Source: Liquidambar formosana
Lineage: Eukaryota; Streptophyta; Magnoliopsida; Saxifragales; Altingiaceae
Reading direction: 5' to 3'
DNA length: 64,000 bases
NCBI GenBank assembly: GCA_039720395.1
Contig: CM077824.1
Location: 23,017,278 to 23,081,277, forward strand
The position numbers and the translations under genes are program-made. The notes under the pieces were generated by a model that had not been told where the DNA came from, ran no database searches, and was given only the letters and a program-made list of their open reading frames with translations. The number at the start of each line of letters is the position of its first letter. Position 1 is the stretch's first letter. Below, in pieces: positions 11,151 to 22,650 of this stretch.

Positions 11151-11369
11151 ATTCTGGCGCATGAGTTGCACCTCTTGGGGTAAACCTTGGATGTCTATAG
11201 ACAACAGGAGGGTACATAACTTCACAAGATGAGTGAAGAGGCTATTGACTTGCTTCGAAGGCCTTAGGGATTCGAGTTTGTAGATGCTCCCATGGATTTG
11301 CACAATGTGAGCTATAAGAAGCTCCGAGGGAACATGGCTTTCGAAGTTTGATTGTTGGAGAGAAGCCAT
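11151..11369 (-). pseudogene. NAS: Nicotianamine synthase, first 73 codons (cut off by copia insertion)
   Basis: Nicotianamine synthase joins three S-adenosylmethionine molecules into nicotianamine, the plant cytosolic chelator that carries iron, zinc and copper. This minus-strand frame starts at ATG 11369 and matches the family's N-terminus: a helix with IHGSIYKLESLRPSKQVNSL, then LFTHLV.LC, then the LP.EVQ.MR block. The family is normally about 320 residues in a single exon. Here homology stops at codon 73, exactly where the copia LTR ends (11150). The open frame runs on into the LTR and the younger retrotransposon, giving an unrelated tail. The catalytic methyltransferase-fold domain is not found elsewhere in the window. 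The start codon is supported by a TATA box 68 bp upstream. A dead gene or 5' fragment; identity is from memory of family motifs. Confidence 0.82.
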
Positions 11370-11436
11370 TGATGAAATTGTTGTGTTTGAGTAGGGAGTA
11401 GTGTTTTGGTCATATGGAAAGGCTTTTCAAGTCCTA

Positions 11437-11446
11437 CTATTTATAG
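11437..11446 (-). promoter_or_regulatory. TATA box of the nicotianamine synthase fragment
   Basis: CTATAAATAG on the minus strand, 68 bp before the ATG. It is well placed for a short 5' UTR, so the original promoter seems to survive although the gene is truncated. Confidence 0.6.
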
Positions 11447-12617
11447 AGGCAAGAAGCTTGCTATTCACAATTTGTTTTGTTTTAAATGCTTTCTGTGGTC
11501 ATATAGGCGCATTAGCACAGAAGCATTAAATCGATATTGTCTTACCCAAAAAAACAAAAAGAAAAAGTGAAATTTATATTGATGTCTTGAAAAATCTCCA
11601 CTGGTCAGGGGACTATACGCATGGAGTTTTGTTCCATGAGGTTCTAACAGCAATAGTTGCACCCCTAGTGTACGTAGGATGGTCCAATTGTCTATTTTCA
11701 TGTTTCGTGTACCTCAACGATAGGAAAAATATATGCTCTAGACTCATTAGATTGAGGTAGTCATTGATTTTGGGAAACCCATATGGATGTTGACGCTTAA
11801 TTTTGTTAGGTGAGCTAATACAATAGATTAGATTCTTTTCCCATGAGGTGTCCTACTCTCTTCTCAACCCACCCGATCTGTCCAAGTTGCAGCCCTAGAT
11901 CCGATGGATGGTTCATGTTCACACCTAGGACAACTAGGAAATTCGAGACATCAACTCCTTCAAGCATGAGAAATGCTTTAGCTATTCCAGAGGGTCAAAT
12001 AATGGGTCCTATGCATAAAATCTCAAGTCCTAACCAAGGTTTTTAATTAATTTGTTTAACTTTAGGGCCCAAACCAAAACTTGTTGGCTTGTTGCAAAAA
12101 ATTTTGAACCCTAAATTTTTAATTTTTTTTTTTAAAAAAAAAACATAAAAAGAAACATAAAATACAAAAATAAATAAATAAATAAAAATAATGGAAACAA
12201 TATGACATTTTCCATTTTTACCTCCTTGTCGAACTTTTCATGTATAGTGTAATAGTGAAAGCTTATACATCTGTTTTTTTTTTTTTTTGGTTTAATAAAT
12301 TTTTTAAAAGATTTTTTTACGACAATCGATAGAATTTATCCCCCTACCCTTACCCTTAGGGAACTCTCTTACTATTAACAAATAAATATCAATATTTTTC
12401 TATAAATTTGAATCCAATATCACACACTTAACAAATAAGACAAATATCATTTTACTACTATGCTTCAGCCGCTCTATCGGATTTTATTCTCAACTAGTGA
12501 ACTCAATTTGAGCACCTTGTTGAATCCAAATTCGGCCTAAATTAAAGACCCACTTATTTGGGCTTCTCCTAGGGAGGGGTTGGCTGGGCTTAATGGACGA
12601 ATCTTGCCAACATGAAA
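11447..12617. other. Upstream region of the NAS fragment and spacer
   Basis: No gene recognised. A 67-codon open frame at 11843-12046 shows no family signature. From 12050 onward the sequence is A/T-rich with poly-T and poly-A runs. Confidence 0.5.
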
Positions 12618-13015
12618 GGGGGCGGCTATTGTAAACCCGTTGATTTTATTTGTATCCCCACTTATTTTAATTTTTTAAGTTTTTATTAAAAAACATGAAA
12701 TATTTTTATGAAAATCAATCACAATGTTTATTAGAAATGTCATTTTTGAAACCTTTGCAGAAGAAAGGTTTTTCAAAATCCGTAATTTAAGTGGACGTTT
12801 TAGCCATTTACAGTATCTGTTTCATTTTTTGCCAAAGAGTCTACTTCAATGACAGATTTTGAAAAAACTTTATTCTACAAAATTGTTTGAAATAATGTTT
12901 TCTAGTGATAATATGACCAATTTCTAAAAACTTTTTATTATTTTCATAAAATTTTAAGGGGTCACTGCTCCCTAACATGAATGATTATAGACTAAGGACC
13001 AGTTATTGCAACCCT
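12618..13015. mobile_element. Degenerate fold-back element, copy 1 of a cluster
   Basis: Starts GGGCGGCTATTGTAAACCC and shares interior blocks with the intact element at 23843-24242, e.g. TTGCAGAAGAAAG followed by TTTTTCAAAAT, and later ATGTTTTCTAGT. The right terminus does not pair with the left, so the end is degenerate or fused to the next copy. Confidence 0.55.
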
Positions 13016-13029
13016 TTAACTTACTTTAG

Positions 13030-13036
13030 AAAATTA

Positions 13037-13071
<35 letters not shown>

Positions 13072-13330
13072 AGGGAAATTTGTCACGCTGTATACTAGAA
13101 AACATTCATTTTTAACAACTTTTCATAAAAAAGTTTTTTCAAAATTTTTCATTTAAGTAGAGTTTTTGAACAAAAATGAAAGACATAAGGTAAATGACAA
13201 AAAAATCTACTTAAGCGACAAATTTTAGAAAAACTTTCTTTTGTAAAGTTGTTCTAGTGCATCACGTGACCAATTTTTATAAAAAATAAAAATAAATAAA
13301 TAAAATAAAAAAATTTTATATTTTTCTATA
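13030..13330. mobile_element. Degenerate fold-back element, copy 2
   Basis: After a 38-base A run, the sequence has CTAGAAAACATTCATTTTTAAC and, inverted further on, AAAGTTGTTCTAGTGCATCACGTG: the same inverted interior as the 23843 family. Its termini are not clear. Confidence 0.45.
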
Positions 13331-13466
13331 AAACCTTGATAAATAAAAATTATTAGAGTGCACAAATAAAATTATGGGCTTGCAAAGTTGCATTAACGGC
13401 CCTTTTGCACAATTAATTTGCTACTTTCTTTTTTTTTTCTTTTTTTTTTTGTGTGGGTTGGGGGGG

Positions 13467-13852
13467 GGCTCTATTGGCACCCAAGAGTTGCTTTTCAACC
13501 CCTACTTATTTTACATTTTAAGGTTTTATAAAAAATATATAAAAAATTTCATAAAAAATATCACATAATCTATTAGAAAACATCATTTTGAACAACTTTG
13601 TAGAAGAAAGTTTTTCAAAAATGTATTGTTTAAGAGCACTTTTTAACTATTTATGAAACAAATATTGTAAATGGCCAAAAATCGACTTAAACAACAGATT
13701 TTAGGAAAACTTTTTTCTACAAAATTGTTTAAAATGATGTTTTCTAATGGATTGCCTGTCAGCTTTTTATAAAACCTTTTATATTTCCATAAAACCTTTA
13801 AATGTAAAATAAGAGGGGATGAAAAGCAAGTTTTCGGGTGTCAATAGAGGCC
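13467..13852. mobile_element. Fold-back MITE with long inverted repeats, copy 3
   Basis: The left end GGCTCTATTGGCACCC pairs with the right end GGGTGTCAATAGAGGCC. The inverted similarity continues inward for most of the element (TTATTTTACATTTTAAGGTTTTAT against its complement). No coding capacity. Interior related to 23843-24242, but different outer termini, so a sister subfamily. Confidence 0.7.
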
Positions 13853-14880
13853 TTTTTATTTATTTATTTATTTTTTTTTGGTTGGGTAAGTAGCCCAAGT
13901 TAATTTCAGCTCGGTCTAGTATCGGGATGGAAACTGCTATTGCCACACCCCATCTTGATCAACAACCCCCCCCCCCTCAATTTTATTTTATTAGAAATAC
14001 CCTTAGGCAAAATTACCAAAAAGGACATTAGTATTAAAAACCTAAATGCATTTTTATTTGAAACCCCCTCCCAAACCCAACATAATATACCCCATCCCTC
14101 ACTTTCCGTCATTCTATCACAAGCAATGTATCATCTTCATCCTTCACTCTCTCACAACCACCTCTAAGCAAAAATTCATAAAGACTCCTATATTTAGCGG
14201 CTTTTACATTTTTTTTTTTTTAATGAGTAATGGACAAGAAAAGAGTAATTTGGGACGATATTGGCAACTATGAGATATGGATTTCGCATTGAAACTAAGT
14301 AGAAATTGTTTTTTTTAATTTTTAATTTTTTATATTTAAATACAGATTCGCTCCTATTCGTAACTGGTTATCTGAACTATATAGTAATGTTCAATATTAG
14401 AAGGTCGAACAATATACATATGTTTGATTTAACATGACTGAACATATCCTTTTGAATTATGAAGTCGCTAATACTTACAGTTCAATTCTATATTACTAAA
14501 AATTACATATATGTTTGGTTCTATGTGACTACTAAATATATGAATGTTCAGTTTTAAACAACTGACAATATAAATATTGTTCGGTTTCCTAAGACTGAAC
14601 ATTGCAACAATATAAATATTGTTTGGTTTCAGTCGCCGACATTCACCTCTTGCTTGTCGGCAAATTGCGCCTTAGGTGAGGTTTTGGGCTTCTAAGGTTC
14701 TTCTTTGTGCCAGTCATGGTATTAGAGGGGGGGGTGGTGAGGGAGGGTGGTGGTTGGAGGGTTTACTAATGAATTTGCCTAATAATCATTTATTTGGTTA
14801 GGAGAATTTTGGTACTTTAGTGGGGTATTAAAAAAAAAAAAAAAAAAAATTTTGGGGGGGGGGGGTTAGAAATCGACTAC
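13853..14880. other. Spacer upstream of RPL27
   Basis: No gene seen. From about 14400 to 14640 there are repeated AATATAAATATTGTT and CTGAACAT-like blocks in both orientations, a small degenerate repeat. Poly-A and poly-G runs lie at 14828-14866. Confidence 0.5.
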
Positions 14881-14904
14881 TGATCCAAATGGGTGACAAC
14901 AGCC

Positions 14905-15041
14905 GGGCCCATCCGGATGTTCCACTGAACCATGGGCCTTTTACAAAACACAATTTAGGGCAAGGCCCGCTAGGGTTTCAACAAGCCCGTCCCCTACATT
15001 TATATGTGCGTCTAACCGCCGAATAGCCATCGCTAGGGTTT
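14905..15041 (+). promoter_or_regulatory. RPL27 promoter: site II and telo-box motifs
   Basis: GGGCCCA (14905-14911) and TGGGCC (14933-14938) are site II elements. TAGGGTTT, the complement of the telo box AAACCCTA, occurs at 14971-14978 and 15034-15041. This combination is well known upstream of plant ribosomal-protein genes and couples them to cell growth through TCP-type and telo-box-binding factors. No strong TATA box is seen. The second telo box probably lies at or near the transcription start, followed by a GA-rich leader. Confidence 0.75.
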
Positions 15042-15100
15042 AGTCCTCATTTTTGAGAGAGAGAGAGACAGAGAGAGGAGAAGAGGGAGAGTACGTGAAA

Positions 15101-15508
15101 ATGGTGAAGTTCCTGAAGCAAAACAAGGCCGTAATCATACTCCAAGGCCGATACGCGGGCCGTAAAGGGGTGATCGTTCGATCGTTCGACGACGGCACTC
15201 GTGACCGCCCGTACGGGCACTGTTTGGTCGCGGGTATAGCGAAATACCCGAAGAAGGTGATACGCAAGGACTCGGCGAAGAAGACAGCGAAGAAGTTGCG
15301 TGTGAAGGCTTTCATCAAGCTGGTGAACTACAGTCACCTGATGCCCACTCGCTATACCCTGGACGTCGACCTCAAGGATGTGGTGAGCCTTGAGTCGCTT
15401 CAGTCGAGGGACAAGAAGGTTACGGCCGCCAAGGAGACAAAGGCACGGTTCGAGGAGAGGTTCAAGACAGGGAAGAACCGATGGTTCTTCAGCAAGCTCA
15501 GGTTCTGA
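15101..15508 (+). CDS. RPL27: 60S ribosomal protein L27 (eL27)
   Basis: Component of the large cytosolic ribosomal subunit. The single-exon frame of 135 codons matches the usual plant length. It begins [12 protein letters not shown] and has an N-terminal KOW-type fold ([16 protein letters not shown]). The eL27 body follows ([28 protein letters not shown]), then the conserved C-terminal [12 protein letters not shown] before the stop. The ATG at 15101 is chosen because it starts the family-typical MVKFLK; an in-frame ATG at 15053 lies in the GA-rich leader and would add 16 low-complexity residues. The coding region is clearly GC-richer than its surroundings. It is the only intact host gene in the window. 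The intact frame, full motif set and preserved promoter argue against a processed pseudogene; no A tail or target duplication is seen beside it. Confidence 0.98.
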   Translation: MVKFLKQNKAVIILQGRYAGRKGVIVRSFDDGTRDRPYGHCLVAGIAKYPKKVIRKDSAKKTAKKLRVKAFIKLVNYSHLMPTRYTLDVDLKDVVSLESLQSRDKKVTAAKETKARFEERFKTGKNRWFFSKLRF

Positions 15509-17507
15509 GTGAGTTCTTAGTTTCCTAATCGAAACGAGGTTGTTTTTTTTTTTTTTTTTTGGGTTATGCCCAAATGGGTTTACTGTTATTTCAGTATTAG
15601 GTTCATGAGATCTCGGTTTTACTAGTAATTTTGAATGTTATGAACTAATTTTGAAGATTGGATCAGCTTTTGACAGAATATTTATGGGTTTATTATGCTT
15701 CATTTCAATTACATTTACTACTTTGTTAATGTTTGTTATATGAAAATGCTCGTTTTGTGGGTTTATTATTGTTCCGTTCAATTATTTTTGTTAATTCATT
15801 GTTGGGTTCTTATTGAAATGAGATCGTATTGGGTTGTCGCCAAATGGATATGTGCTTATTTGAACATTAGATTTATGATAGCTCAAGTTTTTGTGGTAGT
15901 TGTTGTGAGGGATTATCTGTTAATTTTTATAGTTTTTTGAAAAAAAATTGAATTTTAGACCTGTTTTAATGAGATTTTTTTTAGTGGTTTGTGAAGCTTC
16001 ATTGCAATTACATTTGCTTATACTAGGGAAGGAGCATGTGCGTCGCATGTGGTTATTTTTGATATATGAATCATCACAATTTTGAAAAATTTTATATATG
16101 GACCTGCCTGTAAGAATCATTTTCAATTTTAGCATTTTCCTTTATTATTATATTTTGGGCTCTCTTCTATTCTTGTAGTTCTCTTTTTCTTTCTTCTTTT
16201 CTTAATTTTTCAGAGAAGATGTTATATTAGCATTTTTTATTTCTTATTTAAAAATAGAGAGCCTAAATAGGACTATAAGAAAGTTGAATACTCAGTTCAT
16301 TCAACCCTTAGTGCACAAACATCTCAGTGAATGATTTTCCTTTTTGGTTATCTCTTCAGGGACAGTTTACATTTCATTGATATGGTCTCATAACCAATCA
16401 TGAATGATTGGCCAGATCATAATTACGACTCTATTGTACTGAAATTGGTGCATTGGTCTTTGCAATGTTGATGCTTTTCGCTTGTTGGTTTCATTATCAC
16501 AAAGCGGCTCCAAAATTTGCTTGGCTCAAAATGTTGATTTTAAGTAAAATCAGTCATCAGACCATACATTCATACATCAATGTTCAAATCCTTCAAACAC
16601 TTTGCAAATGCTATGAGGTGTTCAAAAATGGTTGAAGTAGTTGAAGAGGAGGATCACTCAGCTTGAGCTGTTTGAGATGAGATTGTCATATACATTCTTA
16701 GAGGGGGAGTCCCCTTGGTTTAATCAATTTAGAAAAAGTCTATGATTTGTTTGAAGAAGTCTCGAGATTCAGGTCATTGCAGATAATATAGTCTATAACT
16801 AGTAAATCCGTTCCTCATGTCAACATATTTTTATTGTCTAGCAGGACTGGGAATTACGCTTACTTGTTTCAAAATATGGTCCTCTATTTGCAAAATTTGT
16901 GAAAAATGTCGACTGATCCATAGGCAGGATGAATTATAGTAATTTGTTTTGACTTTAGACATAAACAAAGACAAGGATAGTCTTTCTAAATACATCTGTG
17001 TATTATATCTATTTTTTATCTAATTGAATAAGGTCATTTGTTGTTGGTAGACTTAAATTCCATAAAGGCTACATCAAAAGTAGGTATTTTAGGCTTTTAG
17101 CTTTGGAATTTCAGCTCAAATGCGTGTCGCTATGATGTTATTTTAATTTAAGAAAAGCTCATTTGAATTTTCAACTCTCTTTCTATCTCTCTATTTGTGT
17201 GGGTGTGTATGACGAATTTAGAAATCATTGAGGAGAGAGTGAGAGACAAATCTAAGGTTTTGAGATAGAGTATAGAAAGAGAGAGAAAACTAAAATTTAG
17301 CAACAAAAAAAAAAAAAAAAATTCATTTGTTGGGGGGGGGGGGGGAGAAGAGGGGTTAAATAAAGAAAAAGGTAAAATATAAAAAACACATTTCAAGGGG
17401 TGAAGATGTGATTTTAGAAGGATTGAATTTGAAATTCGCAAAAATGTGTATACTATATATATATATATATAGGCTATGAAGCTTGGATATGGATACAATA
17501 TGATATA
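15509..17507. other. RPL27 3' flank and spacer
   Basis: A poly-T run (15541-15560) and T-rich sequence probably contain the 3' UTR; no single polyadenylation site stands out. No other gene seen. GA/CT repeats near 17170-17290, poly-A and poly-G at 17306-17345, and an AT run near 17454-17471. Confidence 0.5.
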
Positions 17508-18586
17508 GGCCCTGTTTGGGAAAACTATAACTTTCACTTTTAGGCAAAAACAGAAGAGTATTAGAAGTTACGAGTAGCAGAAGAGAATTAGTTTCTATTT
17601 AGAAACTGTATTTCACAAGTGCTGTTAGAGCTAGAAGTGATTTTTTATCTGTTTGGGAAAAACATTTGTTGAAGTTGTTATAATCTTGAATTGACTGAAC
17701 TATTTCTTATGATAAATTATTCTTTTAATGTTTGTTTGTTTGTTTTTTTTTTTTTTTACTCTATTTAGTATTAGTAGTGATATATTTTTTTAATAGTAAT
17801 GATTGGGGGTATCTTAGGTTGTACTCTTATTGAAATTTGAGCTTAGACTATTTCCCTAATAGCTAAGGTGAAACGTCCCATACCCACATAAACAACAAGA
17901 GTGGCGAGGCGTCAAAACGATAACCTCTAGAAAACACACACAAGACTTGACTACTCGACCAACCCCACAAAAGCATATTACTAGGGATTTTGCTTATTAT
18001 TATTATTATTTATTTATTTATTATTATTATTTTTTTTATTATTTTTTTTCACGTTTAAAACAAAGAAAAAAAAGAGAGCATGAATTGATTTTTTTTTTAA
18101 AAAAAAATTATTACCAATCCAAATTTTATGGAATCAATTTTTGAAAAAATTCTAACAAGTATAAATCAATAAATATAGGAAGGGAGAAAAAAAAAAGATT
18201 TGAAATTTAAATTAAGATCCTACAAGTCCAAGTTGGTTGAAATTATCAAAACATTGATGCCGGTAGGAGAGAGGAGCACAACCGCAGGAGAGGAGAGTAC
18301 TTGGGTCTAAGGTGGGGCTATTATCATTTTGTTAAAGGATATGGGTGGAAAAAATTGTTTTCATACTCAAACGTTAATGGTAGTTTTAGAAATATGAAAA
18401 TTTATTAAAACCCTCTGCAACAGCTGATACCTTGATTTTGATTAAAAGCTAGAGATAGTCTGCTTATTATAGAATCACTTTTTGAGATTATAAGTGATTA
18501 TGATTTAGGCTGCCAAACAGGTCCAAAAGTGATTTTAGGCTTCAAAAGTAATTTTGGACTATCTAAAAGCTTAGCCAAACAGGGCT
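17508..18586. mobile_element. TIR element with GGCCCTGTTTGG-type ends
   Basis: The left end GGCCCTGTTTGGGAAAAC faces the right end GCTTAGCCAAACAGGGCT, the classic inverted terminus of many plant hAT-type MITEs. A second inner CCAAACAGG at 18513-18521 suggests nested or decayed ends. A convincing 8-bp duplication is not visible. No transposase. Confidence 0.5.
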
Positions 18587-18632
18587 CATACGCTGATTCA
18601 ACAATTTTGGAATACATTAATAAATAAATATA

Positions 18633-19068
18633 CGGGTAAATTGCACTTTAGGATCCAAAGTTTGGGTCGAGTTTCACTTTAGGGTCTAAAATTTAAATTG
18701 CATTAATTCAATACTTGAATTATTAGTTGAGTTACAATTTGAGGTCTACCGTCAAAATTTTCTTTATTTTTCCTACTTTGCCCTTTTTATTGGTTTGAAA
18801 ATCCTATTTTACCCCTATCAACACAAATCTGATAGCAAAATGATTCAGATTTCGTCAAAATTTAAAGGTTTATTAAATATTGATAGGGGTAAAATAGGGT
18901 TTTCAAACCCATAAAAAGGGCAAAGTATGAAAAATAAAGAAAATTCTGACAGTAGGCCCCAAATTGCAACTCAACTAATAATTCAAGAACTAAATTGATG
19001 CAATTTAAACTTTGGACCCTAAAGTGAAACTTGATTCCAACTTTGGATCCTAAAGTGCAATTTACCCT
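18633..19068. mobile_element. MITE with ~200-bp inverted repeats
   Basis: Ends GGGTAAATTGCACTTTAGGA and its complement TCCTAAAGTGCAATTTACCC. Pairing continues through blocks such as GTTTCACTTTAGGGTC and CTATTTTACCCCTATCAA, so almost the entire element folds back. AAATATA-like sequence flanks both sides. Non-coding. Confidence 0.8.
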
Positions 19069-19899
19069 AAATATATTAATATTTGGTCTAAAATATCAAT
19101 CATAAGCATAAAAAAAGTTTAAAACATCTACAAAAATCGATTAATATACGAGAATAAATGTCCAAAAAAACATATCCATAAGCATCAACTATATTCATCA
19201 TTCATTTGGGGGAAAAAAAAAACCCACAATGACGTCACTAATTCAAAATAACTATTTTCTATTGCTCTACAATGGTTGCCCTAGGGGGGGAGAGAGAGTG
19301 AGAAGAGAATAAAGATGAGAACTAAAATGGATTTATTGTTACAATCAAACTTTGGTTATTGTGTATCTTTAAAAAAATTTTCATCTAATCCCCTGTTTAT
19401 AGCAAAAGTAATTACAAATTAACCCTAAACCAATCCCAAATGTATTCGTTGTGTATCCAACGCATATCCGAGAAGTATCCAATGATCTTGCATTGTTTGT
19501 TACTGTTTTGGTACATACAGAAAGTATTAGATATGTATTGGGGATTATCCTAGGGGTATTGGTATCTGATACAGATATAATACAGATTCCTTGGGTATTT
19601 TGAAGTATCCGTGTTTATAGTATATAAGTTTGAGGAGGTCGGTTGCATACCTCAACCCCCCCCCCCCCCCCCCCCCAAAAACCTTGTTTTAGTGATATTG
19701 ATTTCCAGCATTTGTTGTATCTCAAACATGGATTATTCACTATATCTATGCTGTGTACAACCATCAACCATGATGGAGACAAGATTATGAATGACACTAT
19801 ATAGGGGTGCCAGTGCTACTATCTGATTGATTACTTGTAAGGATTTCATCTCTACAACTAAAGCCCCAATAAAGTCACTTCCATAGTAAGTCAAAAGAA

Positions 19900-20262
19900 G
19901 TCTGGAAGATAGTTGTGACTTGTGAAGATGAGAAAGCAAAGAAGGTGGGAAAGGGAAGAGGAGAATATTAAAGAAGGGGAGAGGTTTTTAGATCTGTTAT
20001 TGGAATTTGAAAGAAAATTTCAGTCAATGCAGGGCTTGTAACGTACTATTGAATACTCGAAAGGGGTGAAAAGACAAGGATCCTTTATTCCTTATTTCTT
20101 CTAATTGGTTGGCAGTTTGGGGGATGTACTGATTTTCTTTTTGTTTTCTTCCCTTCTTTGCCTTTTTTTAGGACCTCTCATCCTCATGTATTTTTTCTTT
20201 TTGCTTTCTTAATAAAATTTTCCATTGCTTATACCAAAAAATAAATAAATAAAAAAAATACA
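19900..20262 (+). mobile_element. LINE 3' end fragment (3' UTR and A-rich tail)
   Basis: A T/C-rich stretch with GGCAGTTTGGGGGATGTACT, GGACCTCTCATCCTCATGT and AATAAAATTTTCCATTGC, then an A-rich tail AAAAAATAAATAAATAAAAAAAA in pieces. This layout is typical of 3' UTRs of plant LINEs. No flanking duplication was identified. Confidence 0.4.
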
Positions 20263-20483
20263 AGGAGATGCTCAAACAGTGCCGCCCAATGTTTCTAGGA
20301 GAGGGGAAAAAATTTTTGGGATTTCTTGCCATAAGTCATTTTCAGCCATTTTAAGCCACACCAAATGAATGCAGTGCACTATTTTACTTAAAATTTTGGA
20401 ATTGATTCTATGCCTCTAATGTACTTATAGTACTTTTGTAGTAATATGTTAATGGGTGTTACAACATTATTACAATTGTTGGG

Positions 20484-20488
<5 letters not shown>

Positions 20489-20520
<32 letters not shown>

Positions 20521-20564
20521 TATATATATATAGATAGATAGATAGATATAGATATATATATATT
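20489..20564. repeat. AT and GATA microsatellite
   Basis: Compound run of AT dinucleotides with an embedded GATA tetranucleotide stretch. Confidence 0.9.
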
Positions 20565-22219
20565 GGCCAAAATGGGTTCATTTTTAGGTCTGTGGGAACA
20601 GTTTTAGTGATTGTTATGTAGTGTTTTGTGATCTTGTATTGAAATATATTTTGAGTATGGACCCATTTTCATGAGATGCTTCTCAGTTAATACTTTTCTT
20701 GGCAATATGATTTGCTAATATAGTTGCGTTTTGTTTGATATGCCAATTATCTGGTGGCTGGTAAATGAGTATGCATTGTGAACCATCCTTCAATTGAAAT
20801 GGATTATTAGGCCTAGGTTCTTAAACCTCTTTTAGTAGTGTTCAAGAAGAATCTTGGGACCAGATTTCGTAGTTGCTTTTGAGCTGATTTTTAGTTTATT
20901 TGTGAGTTTAGACCTGTTGATTTTTTCTGGAATGGGTTTACTGTCGTTCAGTGCTATCTTTCTAGGATCTGTTTTAGTACTGTTTCAGAACAATGTTTGG
21001 ACCAGTTTTAGTAGGGGCTTCTGGCTGATTTTGGGTGTGTTTTTGAGTTTAGACCTGGTTTGATGGGATTTCTTTTTTCTTTTTTTTTTTTTTTTTGGCT
21101 TCCTGTTATTGTATTTCATTGCAGGTTAACTTTGCTAGTTGTTAATAGTTTATTATATTTGTTGATACATTAATGGGTTTATATGATCATGTACTTTGTT
21201 GTAGTGCGCACATATAGTAATTTTGAGTATGCTCTGGTTTTGACCCTGTTCTGATGAAATATTTCTGGGTTTTGGCATGCTTTATTGCAATTAAACCAAT
21301 TTATTAGTGAGTATAGAGGGTGTTTAGAACAAAGTCTGGATAGCTTTGTTTGGCGTAATGCATTGAGTGTTTACTTCCTTTTAGTAGACCAGCTGTGCAT
21401 AAAACATCATGTTTGGATAACTTTTAGTTGTCATAGATACACACTCTTTTTCGAAACATATAGATATAGTAGTTCAAATATTTTGACTGAAACTGAAATG
21501 CTAAGATCATCAAACATGGATGGTTCTTGGTACACTTTGGCATGAACTATTGTGGTTCCAAGTCCCAACTCCCAAGTTTTTGCTGGTGCTGCCCTCTTAT
21601 CAAATGGATTTTTATTTTTTTAAAAAATATGTATATACCTGGGAGGAGACACATCTAATTCTTGGACAGTAAACATTTCTTGCAGAATGCTTTGATAATG
21701 TTATTGTTATCAACTTCATTGAATGTTATATTGAGAGTACATTCTTGTGAATTCTTTCTTTAACTGGTCTTGTAGATAAGTTACTAGTCTTTTGGATAAG
21801 TTTAGAGTGTTCTTGTATTGATGGATCATGGATCCAATTGTTTCTTCCCACCCATTTGTAGATAAGTTACTAGTCTTTTGGATAAGTTTACAATGTTTTT
21901 GAATTGATGGATCATGGATCCAATTATGTTTCCTCCCACCCATTTGTGTTTAAGCCACTTTGTAGGGTGTGAAGTTAATGGACATTCGATGTTTCCTGCT
22001 TTTAAATTTTTGTCCTTTTGGATATGTAGTTCAATGGCATTTACTTTTGCTGTATTCTATGATCCGTGTTGTCTGGAGTTTGGATACTTTGTGGCTTTGT
22101 ATAATTTGTTGGCTACTGATGCATTCCTTTTATGGTCTCTCTGCCTATCTCTTACATCTAAAGTTCTTAGTACTCTTTATCTGAAAGTCATAGTGCTACT
22201 GGCAACAGAGCAATATGAT
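20565..22219. other. Spacer, no recognisable gene
   Basis: T-rich sequence. Open frames at 20854-21063 and 21914-22222 are hydrophobic T-rich artefacts without family motifs. One tandem duplication is listed separately. Confidence 0.5.
21771..21947 (+). repeat. Tandem duplication, two ~86-bp units
   Basis: TGTAGATAAGTTACTAGTC starts both copies (21771 and 21857), and both run through GATGGATCATGGATCCAATT to CCTCCCACCCATTTGT-like text with few differences. Confidence 0.85.
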
Positions 22220-22222
22220 TAA

Positions 22223-22515
22223 GGCTTTGGTACGCCGGATTAGAAGGTTGGATAGGATAGGATTATATGAACAAAAAATCTTTGGTTACTTTGTTTGAAG
22301 TGGGGAAGATGGTCTCTTGGACAATTTTCTATCCCATTGGTTTTTTAAATGAGATTATATTCTAGGATAAAAATATTCCACCTCCCTTGGCGGGTTTATT
22401 ATATCCCATATATGAAGGATATAAATATCCTGTGGATATTATATCTCTTATTTTAAAATAGCACAAAGTACATTAAAATGATATGTTTATCCTATCTGGT
22501 ATACCAAACATAGCC
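22223..22515. mobile_element. Tourist-like MITE (PIF/Harbinger)
   Basis: 293 bp with GGCTTTGGTA...TACCAAACATAGCC ends and a TAA duplication on each side (22220-22222, 22516-22518), the target preference of Harbinger elements. The interior is rich in GGATA and TATCC blocks that pair with one another. Non-coding. Confidence 0.6.
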
Positions 22516-22518
22516 TAA

Positions 22519-22604
22519 TTGATTACATGATTTAGAATCAGTGTGAAGACTCCTTTCCATCCTTCAGTTTTGTTGTACCAGTTTTTCATTCTATCTCTCT
22601 CTGT

Positions 22605-22650
<46 letters not shown>

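Noticed and set aside
11151..11369. A functional short NAS-like peptide extending to 10983
   Set aside because: Codons beyond 73 come from LTR sequence of two different retroelements, so the open frame there is accidental.
15053..15100. Upstream in-frame ATG of RPL27
   Set aside because: It would add 16 residues of Arg/Glu-rich GA-repeat leader absent from the conserved family start MVKFLK.
20854..22222. Hydrophobic open frames suggesting membrane proteins
   Set aside because: T-rich sequence translated in frame gives Phe/Leu/Val/Ser runs; no start context, family motif or conserved spacing.
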